Counted from the first letter of the stretch, positions 1-8,084 are shown. The stretch is DNA of 9,593 bases from Planctomycetota bacterium (GCA_023139715.1 JAGLNB010000006.1:1-9593); one strand, 5' to 3'. Numbers and translations are program-made. Notes: a model not told the origin generated them from the sequence alone.

Positions 1-324
1 CAGAATGAAACGCTTTATGTTTGGGGAATAAATCCTGAGATTTATTTCTGGACGAGGCGCCGACCGCCGACCGGAGTCATTTGGTCAACCGATTTAATCC
101 AAGGGCCGCTGGCCGAAGAACATACAAAAAGAGTGATTGAAGACCTTGAAAAATCAAAACCGAAAATGATTGCCTTTAATATGCTTCATGTGAATACACC
201 GAGAAATCATCCGGTGATGCAGTGGATTGTGAAAAACTATCAGCCGCTCGCCGGAAAAAGCGACTGGGGAATATTATATCAAAGACCGTTCTTTAAAATT
301 CTCGTGCGAAAACCAAATCCTTAA
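1..324 (+). CDS. C-terminal end of a GT39-like (PMT/ArnT-type) membrane glycosyltransferase, partial
   Basis: The reading frame is open from the first base and ends in TAA at 322-324, so the gene begins upstream of the window. The visible 107 residues are soluble and contain no membrane helix. They open with a VWGINPEIYFWTRRRPPTG segment, which resembles the periplasmic C-terminal domain that follows the membrane helices in many PMT_2/ArnT-like proteins (a 'V-W-G-x-x-P-x-I-Y-x-x-x-x-R' pattern). The family is known for moving sugars from polyprenyl-phosphate donors to lipid or protein acceptors on the outer face of the cytoplasmic membrane; the acceptor here is unknown. The next gene starts 35 bases downstream on the same strand and is of the same broad type, which supports an operon of related transferases. 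The catalytic N-terminal half is not in view, so the family call rests on the tail and the context. An internal ATG at 133 is not the real start, because the similarity lies upstream of it. Confidence 0.7.
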   Translation, partial: QNETLYVWGINPEIYFWTRRRPPTGVIWSTDLIQGPLAEEHTKRVIEDLEKSKPKMIAFNMLHVNTPRNHPVMQWIVKNYQPLAGKSDWGILYQRPFFKILVRKPNP

Positions 325-348
325 AAATCCGTCAAAAAAATAAACATC

Positions 349-352
349 AGGA
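349..352 (+). promoter_or_regulatory. Shine-Dalgarno AGGA for the gene at 360
   Basis: AGGA lies 7 bases before the ATG at 360. It supports that start over any later in-frame ATG. Confidence 0.6.
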
Positions 353-359
353 CATAACT

Positions 360-1994
360 ATGAATAATCCAAAAGAGCTAAATCAAAAAACAAACAATTA
401 TTTCTGGGCATTTGCCGGCTTACTTTGCATATTGCTCATATCCATAATGGCACGCAGTATCGATAGGCCTTTCATAGGGCTACACAGTTGGGCACGGGCT
501 GGAGATGCGTGGAGGGCAAGAGCTTTTCTCAATTATGATTTGGAATACACAAAAGGGTTCTCTGTTTGGGCAGTTGGCAATCCACCAACTGAAAATTCTA
601 ATCGCTCACTCGACCATCCTCAATTTGGGTTGTTTACACCTGCTCTGGATATGGTAGTTTTTGGTTGCAATGTACGAGCAACGCGAATAGGAAGAATTAT
701 ACGAGTAGTATTTACCCTTTTAATGTTCCTTGTTATCGTGCGAAGATTAACGGACGATAAAACCGCACTTCTGGCTGGGTTATTTTTCGTGATTTTGCCA
801 TTAACCAGCTACTTTGGAGTTCGGGCATGGATGACTCCAATGGCTTTTGTTGCCATTTGGTCATATCTTACGATTATAGGCGAATTCAAAAACAAGCCTC
901 CTGTAAAAAAAATCCACCAACTGATATTGGCTCTTTCGTTGTTTTTAATAATACAACTCAGTTGGGAAGGATTTTTCTATGCCATGGCTATCGGAATTCA
1001 TTATGTTTTCCGATGTTTGCATAAAAAACAATTTCCCCAAAAATCTCTGCTCGCAATACTAATCATAGCTCCATTTTCAAGTATGGCTTTGAACTTCATA
1101 ATAATGGCAGCAGGTTTTGACTGGAACTGGCAAAAAATAGTTGAATTATACCAATGGCGTTCAGGTGGCGCAGAAATGGAAGTTCATAACTGGAGCAGAT
1201 GGTTTGCTCGGCTTTGGGAGCATTCCGTCAACAATTTCACCATACCGGTTTTAATAATAACATTTATATATTTCACCTTAGGGCAATTGATTATATTTGT
1301 GAATCGGACGAATGATTCTCTCAAACATTTATCATGCAGACAATTTCCACAGTTCTGGTTCTTCCTGATGCCAGGTATATTTCAGATATTTTTACTTAAA
1401 GGAGCTCTTTGGTGGCACCAGTACTGGGAAACACCGCTTATGCCTTTTGTTGCAATAGCCACAGCTCTACCCATAATGCTAATGACGGATATATTAAACA
1501 AAATATCCACAAAGACAGCTAAGGCCGCATTTGTGCTGGCCATTGGTGTATTATTCATCTTCTGCGTTAGAGGCACTAACTATTATTATGATAGAATAGA
1601 TTTCCCGATGAAAAAAGTTGAGTTATTCAAAATGCTGAATAGCCAAATTCCGCCGGATAAACAGCTCTTGAGTTTCGAGAGTTTCATCAGGACTCAAAAC
1701 AAAGTTAAAGGACCGCACTATCGACCTGAAATAGCATGGTATCTCGACAGAGATATTACTGTTGCGCAATCCGTAGAGGCCATAAAGCAAAAAGCAAAAA
1801 CCGGCAAATATCCTTATTACCTGATGCCGCTAACACGCTACGACAGGCAAATGTCCGCATACTTATCGAAACTTAGCTCAGAATTAAGAAAGTCATACAA
1901 CGCTACATACATAGACTCAGAACCATCAAGTCCAGGAAAAGTCGGGATGCCTTCATATATGGTATTTAATCTTAAAGAAAGAAAAATAAAATAA
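360..1994 (+). CDS. Multipass membrane protein, GT39/PMT-like glycosyltransferase
   Basis: This is a 544-residue integral membrane protein. A first hydrophobic helix (about residues 14-31) is followed by a polar loop containing H42-S43-W44, D49, D60 and D85-H86-P87, with an AVGNPPTEN segment between D60 and D85. This first extracytoplasmic loop is where PMT/ArnT-type enzymes carry catalytic acidic residues, so it is the likely active site. About nine or ten further hydrophobic helices run to about residue 405, and a soluble tail (about 406-544) follows, the usual layout of GT-C enzymes. The likely role is transfer of a sugar from a polyprenyl-phosphate donor to an envelope acceptor. The start is ATG at 360 with a good Shine-Dalgarno. 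The next gene begins 5 to 14 bases after the stop, indicating co-transcription. The loop differs from the textbook ArnT sequence, so donor and acceptor cannot be assigned. A non-catalytic membrane role is possible but less likely. Confidence 0.7.
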   Translation: MNNPKELNQKTNNYFWAFAGLLCILLISIMARSIDRPFIGLHSWARAGDAWRARAFLNYDLEYTKGFSVWAVGNPPTENSNRSLDHPQFGLFTPALDMVVFGCNVRATRIGRIIRVVFTLLMFLVIVRRLTDDKTALLAGLFFVILPLTSYFGVRAWMTPMAFVAIWSYLTIIGEFKNKPPVKKIHQLILALSLFLIIQLSWEGFFYAMAIGIHYVFRCLHKKQFPQKSLLAILIIAPFSSMALNFIIMAAGFDWNWQKIVELYQWRSGGAEMEVHNWSRWFARLWEHSVNNFTIPVLIITFIYFTLGQLIIFVNRTNDSLKHLSCRQFPQFWFFLMPGIFQIFLLKGALWWHQYWETPLMPFVAIATALPIMLMTDILNKISTKTAKAAFVLAIGVLFIFCVRGTNYYYDRIDFPMKKVELFKMLNSQIPPDKQLLSFESFIRTQNKVKGPHYRPEIAWYLDRDITVAQSVEAIKQKAKTGKYPYYLMPLTRYDRQMSAYLSKLSSELRKSYNATYIDSEPSSPGKVGMPSYMVFNLKERKIK

Positions 1995-2008
1995 GACAAG
2001 TGAAAACT

Positions 2009-3808
2009 ATGAAACAAAATAAGGTTAACATTTCAAGTAATAACTATGGTTCTGTATTCGCGGATAAACTCGTATTGCTTGATTACGTTGCAATTCCAGC
2101 AGTAATTGTCGCAATAGCGATATGGGTATTTCAATATCTTGGCACCTCGATTGAATGGGATGATTTATTTTACTGGTCTGTTGCGCACTGCCCCACAAAG
2201 CAAAGCTGGATAATGAATCGCTATGGACATATTTATTTAGTCAAACTTTTTCTCGGATTAAGCGGCGATGCTTTTATCGGTGCAAAAATTTACTGGAGTA
2301 CTATGTTTTTCGGCACAATCTTGATGATATATTATTGTGCAAAAAAACTTGCGGCAGATTTTTGTCGACTTATAGGAATAATCGCAGTTTTATTTTTCTG
2401 GACGTATTGGATGTTCGTTCATTATGCCGCTAATACATTTTCAGATTTTTCGGTAATGTTTCTGCTCGCACTGGCTGGCTTTATTTACTTAACATTTTTT
2501 GTTGAACAAAAATGGCAAAATTACAAACATATAACAATAACTGTTCTCGGATTTCTTTTTTTCTGGGCGATAAAATCCAAAGAAACCGGAATATGCATGG
2601 CTGTATTCCTATTCGCACTCGGCAGAGACTGGCAAACTTTCAAATGGACATTAAAGCAGTTTTTATATGAATTGAGATGGTTTATTTTAGGCGTAGCTGC
2701 CGGCTGCTTGCTTTTGATGATGTTCGATTGGTTCTTTCTTGGCGATGGTTTTTTTTCCTTAAGACCTTCAACCATTAAAGGGTTATTCGATTTCAACTTC
2801 CGGCCGTATTCTCACGACAAGAAAAGCAGCAGTTGGTATGCTATTTTCGCACAAAGCTCACTCGTTGTACCTTTTATTTTTTATCTTATCAGCGGTTCTG
2901 ACTTTGGCAAAAATAATAAAATTAAAGTCACACCGGTTGTCTGGTTCATACCTATGGCATTACTAACTTTTTTGCTCGTATCAATGACTCGGGTTTATTG
3001 CGGAACAGTATCACGCTTTTTATTTCCGGCAATACCGTGGATTTGTATTTTCGGCGCACAGTATTTTAATCGATTCTTAGTCGGCAAAAATACTCAGCAA
3101 AATAAATCAGACATTTCAAAGCCAAAGATATTACTTGTTATCACATTATTTTTTGCCGCACTTGGAATAGTTGCCTTGTTACAGCCCCATATCATGAAAT
3201 TTGTAGGTTCGGCCGGCTGGCAGAGCCAGGACAAATTCTATCAGGTGGTTATACTGCCATTATCATTAACGCTTATGTTAATTCTTGGCGCTGCCTGTAA
3301 AAGAAACCGGCTTGGCGTAATTTTTGTCTCTTTTATCTGTCTTTTTTTTGTTGTCTATCCGCCAATACTGCAAAATGCAAGGCAATTAAAAAGTGGTGCA
3401 ATTGCTAGGCGAAGCCAGTGGAGATACGCACCTTACATGGCATTTGAAGGCCAGATGGATTTTACCAAAGATACATCTAATATAAAAGTGCTTGTTTCAA
3501 AGAGTATTTACGAAAAAAATAAAATGCTCGGCAGAGATGGCCGTTCACATGGCTGGATGTTTAATTTGTTTTTCGATAAAAAACTTGGTTGCGGAAATGC
3601 CATAACTACCGCCCGAAGAGCGGGACAATTTATAAACGGCTCAATCGAAGATATTCAAAAAGCTGACTACCATTACGGTTTTTTGACATGGAGTGACTGG
3701 AAAATACTGAAGGATAATAATACGAATCAGAACCTATTGAAAAAATACAAAATTACATCAGATAAGAAAACCAGAACAATTTTACTAAGAGCCAGAAAGG
3801 ACACATAG
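2009..3808 (+). CDS. Multipass membrane protein, probable GT-C/GT39-like glycosyltransferase
   Basis: The product is about 599 residues from ATG 2009, or 602 from an in-frame GTG at 2000. Neither start has a strong Shine-Dalgarno; ATG is preferred on codon type alone. A hydrophobic helix at about 24-43 is followed by the acidic motif E49-W50-D51-D52, placed just after the first helix where GT-C transferases carry their catalytic or metal-binding acidic residues. About ten more hydrophobic segments follow to near residue 450, then a soluble domain of about 145 residues rich in charged and aromatic residues. The layout parallels the preceding gene, but the two sequences are clearly different, so they are not a recent tandem duplication. 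The likely role is a polyprenyl-phosphate-sugar-dependent transferase in envelope glycan assembly. It is weaker as a family match than its neighbour and could be annotated only as a hypothetical membrane protein. The TAG stop at 3806-3808 lies in a small imperfect hairpin. Confidence 0.62.
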   Translation: MKQNKVNISSNNYGSVFADKLVLLDYVAIPAVIVAIAIWVFQYLGTSIEWDDLFYWSVAHCPTKQSWIMNRYGHIYLVKLFLGLSGDAFIGAKIYWSTMFFGTILMIYYCAKKLAADFCRLIGIIAVLFFWTYWMFVHYAANTFSDFSVMFLLALAGFIYLTFFVEQKWQNYKHITITVLGFLFFWAIKSKETGICMAVFLFALGRDWQTFKWTLKQFLYELRWFILGVAAGCLLLMMFDWFFLGDGFFSLRPSTIKGLFDFNFRPYSHDKKSSSWYAIFAQSSLVVPFIFYLISGSDFGKNNKIKVTPVVWFIPMALLTFLLVSMTRVYCGTVSRFLFPAIPWICIFGAQYFNRFLVGKNTQQNKSDISKPKILLVITLFFAALGIVALLQPHIMKFVGSAGWQSQDKFYQVVILPLSLTLMLILGAACKRNRLGVIFVSFICLFFVVYPPILQNARQLKSGAIARRSQWRYAPYMAFEGQMDFTKDTSNIKVLVSKSIYEKNKMLGRDGRSHGWMFNLFFDKKLGCGNAITTARRAGQFINGSIEDIQKADYHYGFLTWSDWKILKDNNTNQNLLKKYKITSDKKTRTILLRARKDT

Positions 3809-3845
3809 GGAATGATTTTTCCTATCACGACTTTTGGGAAGCCGC

Positions 3846-3874
3846 TTGTTGAAGACAAATATTTTTGGTACAAT
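3846..3874 (+). promoter_or_regulatory. Candidate sigma-70-type promoter before the radical SAM gene
   Basis: TTGTTG (3846-3851) and TACAAT (3869-3874) are separated by 17 bases. The -10 box matches 5 of 6 consensus positions, but the -35 box matches only 3 of 6. They sit in the only sizeable gap of the cluster (102 bases), 36 bases before the ATG at 3911. This would give the last four cluster genes their own promoter. In AT-rich DNA such matches are common by chance. Confidence 0.35.
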
Positions 3875-3895
3875 ACGTCTCCTTAATTACTTTTG

Positions 3896-3900
3896 TAGGA
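3896..3900 (+). promoter_or_regulatory. Shine-Dalgarno TAGGA for the radical SAM gene
   Basis: TAGGA lies 10 bases upstream of the ATG at 3911. It supports this start, from which the cobalamin-binding-like domain begins at once. Confidence 0.5.
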
Positions 3901-3910
3901 TTTTATAATT

Positions 3911-5353
3911 ATGGCTGACCAGATTCGAAAGTGTGATATTTTGTTTGTAAACCCGCCATCACCTGATGGGCATATTTATATTCGTGACATTAACCGCTCA
4001 GGACGGCGTTCAAGAGAACGCACAATATGGCCACAAACGAGCATGGCTTACCTTGCAGCCGTGGCAAAAAAAGCCGGTTACTCCGTAGCTATTCTGGATT
4101 GCATAGCTATAAAAATGAACTGGCAACAATATCTGAATTACATAAGGCAAGCAACTCCGAAATGGACTGTTGTCCAGGCAATATCGTCTGTTATGACAAA
4201 TGATGTCTATGCTACGTATCTCAGCAAAAGATATGGCAGCAAAACAATAGTCGTCGGGCCCCATATCACAGCGCTGCCACAGCAAACGCTTCAGGTATTT
4301 CCAACTATCGACTACGGTATTGTAGGAGAAGCTGAAGAAACACTTGAAGAGTTTTTAAAAACAATTGACAGCGGCGGACAGCCCGACGAAATAAAAGGTA
4401 TTGTCTATCGAAAAGGTGAACAGATTCTGGTGAACCCTGAAAGATCTTTCATTGAAAATCTTGATTCGCTACCGATTCCACTTCACGAACTTTTACCTAT
4501 AGATAAATATTCCCTGCCGTACATAGGCAAAAAATATACATTTGTTTTACACAGCCGCGGCTGTCCCAACTCCTGTCATTTCTGTCGCCAGACAGTGATG
4601 TGGAAATCCGAGCCGCGACTAAGAAGCCCTGAGAGTATATGTAAAGAACTTAAATATCTAAACGAACTTGGCATTATCAACATAATGTTCCACTCAGATA
4701 CATTTACACAGGACAGAGAAAATGTAATTGGTATATGCAAACAAATAATCCGCGACAATTTAAAGGTTCGATGGATTTGTAACGGCCGCGTTGACAGAGT
4801 GGATCCGGAAATGCTTGATTGGATGAAAAAGGCCGGCTGTTGGATGATAAATTACGGCATCGAATCCGGCTCACAGGATATTCTGGATAAATGCAATAAG
4901 GGTGAAAACATAACAGTAGAACTGGCCAGGCAGGCGGTGCTTATGACCAAAGAAGCCGGCATAAAAGTATGGGGCTATTTCATCATAGGCCTGGTAGGCG
5001 AGACGAAAAAAACTATAGAACAAACCAGTAAATTCGCGCGTTCGCTTCCGCTGGACATAGTCAATTTTGCCGTTGGTGCTCCATATCCGGGCACTGAATT
5101 CTATCGACAGGTCAAAGAAAATAGCTGGCTGGAATCGGATAACTGGGAAGATTTCGACCAGAATTACTCAGCTATTGTAAGCTATCCAGCCCTTAGCAGT
5201 AAAGAAATTATGGAAGGTATAAGAAAGTGCTATCTACAGTGGTTCATGAGGCCAAGAGGCATCTGTGTATTCTTAAAAGGTATGACTTCTCTGCATAACA
5301 TTGTGAATATGGCGCGGCTCGCCATTTCACATCTAATGATAAAAAAGACCTGA
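3911..5353 (+). CDS. B12-binding-domain radical SAM protein (class B-type)
   Basis: This 480-residue cytoplasmic enzyme has two domains. Residues about 8-155 form a Rossmann-like cobalamin-binding-type domain, with an LFVNPPSP start, an IVVGPHIT strand-turn and a YGIVGEAEETLEEF segment typical of this family. Residues about 205-420 form a radical SAM barrel. The [4Fe-4S]-binding motif CxxxCxxC is intact at C218, C222 and C225, within RGCPNSCHFCRQ. Later family landmarks are NYGIESGSQ and GYFIIGLVGET. Members of this group run radical methylations, ring closures and other difficult C-C or C-H chemistry on lipids, sugars and natural products. The classical DxHxxG cobalamin-ligand motif is not seen; the matching position reads D63-C-I-A-I-K, so any cobalamin would bind 'base-off' without a protein His ligand, as is common in this class. 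It leads a packed set with a GT2, a methyltransferase and a flippase-like gene, suggesting modification of a lipid carrier or glycolipid. The substrate cannot be inferred. Confidence 0.88.
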   Translation: MADQIRKCDILFVNPPSPDGHIYIRDINRSGRRSRERTIWPQTSMAYLAAVAKKAGYSVAILDCIAIKMNWQQYLNYIRQATPKWTVVQAISSVMTNDVYATYLSKRYGSKTIVVGPHITALPQQTLQVFPTIDYGIVGEAEETLEEFLKTIDSGGQPDEIKGIVYRKGEQILVNPERSFIENLDSLPIPLHELLPIDKYSLPYIGKKYTFVLHSRGCPNSCHFCRQTVMWKSEPRLRSPESICKELKYLNELGIINIMFHSDTFTQDRENVIGICKQIIRDNLKVRWICNGRVDRVDPEMLDWMKKAGCWMINYGIESGSQDILDKCNKGENITVELARQAVLMTKEAGIKVWGYFIIGLVGETKKTIEQTSKFARSLPLDIVNFAVGAPYPGTEFYRQVKENSWLESDNWEDFDQNYSAIVSYPALSSKEIMEGIRKCYLQWFMRPRGICVFLKGMTSLHNIVNMARLAISHLMIKKT

Positions 5354-5382
5354 AGTTGCCAAAAACCCCAGAAACTAAAGCT

Positions 5383-6255
5383 ATGGAACAACAAAATCAA
5401 ATCAATACCGCAAAAAAGGTAACTATAATCATACCTGCATATAACGAACAGGATACCATTGCATCCACAATCGAAAATGTTAAACAAAATTATCCCGATT
5501 ATGAAATTCTCGTTGTTGATGATGGCTCAACAGATAATACTATTTCAGTTATTGAAAAACTTGGTGTTACGATTGTCAAAAATAAAATCAATAAGGGTTA
5601 CGGTGCGTCATTAAAAATAGGCATGCGAAAAGCAAGCGGTGATATAGTTGTATTTATGGATTCCGACGGTCAGCACGACTGCCGTGACATCAGCAGGTTG
5701 CTTGATGCAATGAAAGATTCTGATATGGTAGTCGGTCAGCGTTCCGAAGAAGACCTTGTTGCCCATCGTAAACCCGGCAAATGGATTTTGAGTTTGGTAG
5801 CCCAACTGCTTGTCGGACACCATATTCCGGATATCAATTCCGGATTCAGAGCACTTTACAGAAAAGACGGGCTTCGCTATACACCGATACTGCCGAACGG
5901 TTTTTCACTTACGACAACCATAACACTTGCTATGTTCAAAGATGGCTGCGATGTAAGCTATATACCTATTAAAATATCACAAAGAGCAGGTGGCAAAAGT
6001 ACAGTTAGTTATGTCAAAGATGGAATAAGGACCCTGCTTTTGATTTCAAGAGTTGTAATGCTGTTTAATCCGCTGAAAATTTTCGCACCCTTAAGTGCAT
6101 TGCTGCTTTTGGTTGGGGGAATATACACGCTCTTTACGTTGGTTTTTCAATCTGATTTAACAGAAACATCACTACTGCTCGTCCTGACCGGCATAGGAAC
6201 ATTGCTCTTCGGCCTACTAGCAGATCAAATTTCAAACATAAGACGAGGTGGCTGA
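5383..6255 (+). CDS. Family 2 glycosyltransferase, DPM1/polyprenyl-phosphate sugar synthase-like
   Basis: The product is 290 residues from ATG 5383; an in-frame TTG at 5356, two bases after the previous stop, would add nine residues. ATG is preferred because the GT2 fold starts soon after it and neither start has a clear Shine-Dalgarno. The GT-A domain shows VTIIIPAYNE, VVDDGSTD (D46-D47) and the metal-binding DxD as M-D-S-D (D93 and D95) followed by GQH. A conserved basic motif Q-R-A-G-G-K-S lies at 200-206. Two hydrophobic helices at about 231-256 and 262-282 anchor it in the membrane, as in the undecaprenyl-phosphate and dolichyl-phosphate transferases with C-terminal membrane segments. 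The likely reaction is transfer of a sugar from a nucleotide sugar to polyprenyl phosphate at the cytoplasmic face, giving the donor that GT39-type enzymes use. The GT39-like genes just upstream fit this. The sugar is unknown. Confidence 0.85.
   Translation: MEQQNQINTAKKVTIIIPAYNEQDTIASTIENVKQNYPDYEILVVDDGSTDNTISVIEKLGVTIVKNKINKGYGASLKIGMRKASGDIVVFMDSDGQHDCRDISRLLDAMKDSDMVVGQRSEEDLVAHRKPGKWILSLVAQLLVGHHIPDINSGFRALYRKDGLRYTPILPNGFSLTTTITLAMFKDGCDVSYIPIKISQRAGGKSTVSYVKDGIRTLLLISRVVMLFNPLKIFAPLSALLLLVGGIYTLFTLVFQSDLTETSLLLVLTGIGTLLFGLLADQISNIRRGG
6245..6250 (+). promoter_or_regulatory. Shine-Dalgarno GAGGTG that decides a GTG start
   Basis: GAGGTG sits inside the last codons of the GT2 gene, 7 bases before the GTG at 6258. 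It is the strongest ribosome-binding site in the cluster and supports the GTG start of the methyltransferase. It also implies coupled translation with the upstream gene, whose stop is two bases before the GTG. Confidence 0.65.
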
Positions 6256-6257
6256 AA

Positions 6258-7142
6258 GTGAATATACTTGAGCGCATACCAGAACTGGCCTGCACTATTT
6301 GCAAAAAGCCACTTGATGCCAATGCGGATGGCAGCCTGCACTGCAGCGGTTGCAACAAAACCTATCAGACGCAGAATGGTTTCATCAATATGCTCACCGA
6401 TGGTATGCAGCGATTCGCCGAAGAAATTGCAGTACAAGATAGTGTTGCTGTCGAATACGAACAAAAACGATATCAAAAACCATACGCTCGAAGATACCAT
6501 AACTGGTGGACAGAGCAAATGGCAAAGCGCGTTAAATCCGAGGGAAGATTTCTCGACAATGGCTGTGGAACGGGGCTCCTATTTGAGAACCTTCATAATA
6601 GTAAAATAGTCGGCCTTGACATCTCCAGCGAAATGCTAAAATATGCCCGACAACACTGCAACGAGCTTGTACTGGGTAACAGCCAACAACTACCTTTTGT
6701 GAATGATTGTTTTGATGTTGTTTTTTGCCGCAGTTTAATTCATCATCTGCCCAAGCCACAACTGGCTATTGACGAAATCAGTCGCGTTTTGAAAGTCGGC
6801 GGCGAGGCAGTTTTTGTTGATACCAATTGCTCTTTACTTTCTGCTCTACCGCGTATGATAGCAAACAAAGGCGAGCATTTTTCCGAAGACCACAAAAACC
6901 TTACTCGTAAAGAAATGACAAAACTGCTTGAACCAAATTTCAAAATTGATGAAATTATGTACTTTGGATACATTGCTTATCCCCTGCTGGGCTTTCCGGA
7001 TATTGTTAACATCTTTGAGCATATACCCTTCAAGTCAGCAATTGAGCCGACATTGATGTTCATAGATAATGTTATATCCAGAATTCCGCTTTTGCGCACG
7101 CAGAGCTGGGCAATTCTGGTAAAAGCAACCAATCGCGGCTGA
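6258..7142 (+). CDS. Class I SAM-dependent methyltransferase with N-terminal zinc-ribbon-like segment
   Basis: The product is 294 residues from a GTG start. The first 45 residues hold two CxxC pairs (C12/C15 and C29/C32) ending in a GFINML segment, a Trm112/RlmA-like zinc-ribbon arrangement often fused to methyltransferases. The catalytic domain follows: SAM-binding motif I is L-D-N-G-C-G-T-G at 99-106, with an acidic D121 at the end of strand 2 for the ribose, then NSQQLPF (141-147) and a CRSLIHHLPKP segment, then SRVLKVGGEAVFVDTN. This matches the Methyltransf_11/UbiE-like group. The probable role is O-, N- or C-methylation of a sugar, lipid or quinone-like substrate in the cytoplasm. It overlaps its neighbours' control signals: two bases after the GT2 stop and six bases before the next start. 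RlmA-type rRNA methylation is an alternative suggested by the ribbon, but the context favours envelope lipid or glycan modification. Confidence 0.82.
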   Translation: MNILERIPELACTICKKPLDANADGSLHCSGCNKTYQTQNGFINMLTDGMQRFAEEIAVQDSVAVEYEQKRYQKPYARRYHNWWTEQMAKRVKSEGRFLDNGCGTGLLFENLHNSKIVGLDISSEMLKYARQHCNELVLGNSQQLPFVNDCFDVVFCRSLIHHLPKPQLAIDEISRVLKVGGEAVFVDTNCSLLSALPRMIANKGEHFSEDHKNLTRKEMTKLLEPNFKIDEIMYFGYIAYPLLGFPDIVNIFEHIPFKSAIEPTLMFIDNVISRIPLLRTQSWAILVKATNRG

Positions 7143-7148
7143 GTATAT

Positions 7149-8084
7149 ATGAAAATCCCAAACTTTAAAGAAAGCTGGTGGTGGCATCTAATAGGCCCTT
7201 TGGCCGTAATAATAGCGATAGTGCTGGCAGGTCCCGTAAAAGTATGGCAGGTCTTAGCCAATGCAAAACCGGGTTTTATTGCGGCGGCGGCTGTAATGGC
7301 AATACCAATAATAATTGCAAAATCATTGCGGTGGAAATTATTGTTGCGTTCCTATAGCATAAAACTTGGCTTTGCAGAAAGTACCTATATGTACAGTACG
7401 GCAATGGTGCTCTCGGCGGTAACACCGGGCAAACTCGGTGATATGATAAAAATAGTAATGCTTATTAAAAAGGGCTTCAGTGCAGCCAAGGCGATGGCTT
7501 CAAATGTAATAGACCGCTGTTTTGACTTAGCCTTCGTGCTGCTTATCGGCTATTTTTCAATGCTGTTTTTTTCAGGAAAATTCACCAAACAATTACACAT
7601 CATAAATTTAATTGGCCTGCTGCTGTTTGGAGCTTGGCTTTTATTTATTTTCAAAAAACATCTTCTCAAAAAAATATTTTTGAAACTTATCCCAGCCAAA
7701 TATCATGCTCAGGCAAAGCAGACCTGGATGGAAATAACAGACACTTTCCAAAAAGATAAAATTGTTTTGCTTCTTGGTGTCGTATTGTGGACTTTAGTTC
7801 ACTGGTTTGTATACTTTTTTTCCATCTACCTTTGCAGCCGAGCTGTTAATCTCGAGATACCCTTTATTTATATGACCGGTTGTGCTGCTGTTGGCACATT
7901 TTTATCGCTGCTACCGATAACCGTAGCCGGCATAGGAACGCGCGATGGTGTTTATATTCTCCTTCTGGCTCCGCTTGGCATACAAACCCAGCAGGCCCTC
8001 GCCCTTTCAGCAATGGTTCTGGCTGTATTTCTTTTGAATTGCGTTATATTCTACTTAATATCCCTGCTTTTCAAACAAAACTGA
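7149..8084 (+). CDS. Flippase-like integral membrane protein (LPG_synthase_TM / UPF0104 family)
   Basis: This 311-residue protein is hydrophobic along most of its length, with about seven to eight helices. Two family landmarks are present: P93-G-K-L-G-D98, followed by a segment ending in NVIDRCFDL (the usual '-PGRLGD...ER..D-' region), and P256-I-T-V-A-G-I-G-T-R-D-G267 (the 'P-x-x-x-G-x-G-x-R-(E/D)' region). The family covers the membrane part of lysylphosphatidylglycerol synthase/flippase and stand-alone proteins found near GT2 and radical SAM genes. Members are thought to act in lipid flipping or polyprenyl-sugar transfer, including AglD-like partners in archaea. No soluble aminoacyl-transfer domain is present, so this is not a full MprF. 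It follows the methyltransferase by six bases and closes the cluster. The exact job, flippase or accessory to the transferases, is not shown by sequence. Confidence 0.83.
   Translation: MKIPNFKESWWWHLIGPLAVIIAIVLAGPVKVWQVLANAKPGFIAAAAVMAIPIIIAKSLRWKLLLRSYSIKLGFAESTYMYSTAMVLSAVTPGKLGDMIKIVMLIKKGFSAAKAMASNVIDRCFDLAFVLLIGYFSMLFFSGKFTKQLHIINLIGLLLFGAWLLFIFKKHLLKKIFLKLIPAKYHAQAKQTWMEITDTFQKDKIVLLLGVVLWTLVHWFVYFFSIYLCSRAVNLEIPFIYMTGCAAVGTFLSLLPITVAGIGTRDGVYILLLAPLGIQTQQALALSAMVLAVFLLNCVIFYLISLLFKQN

Noticed and set aside
2521..2796. Minus-strand open frames inside the membrane-protein genes and elsewhere
   Set aside because: They lie opposite well-supported coding regions and have no recognisable domains; no minus-strand gene is supported in this window.
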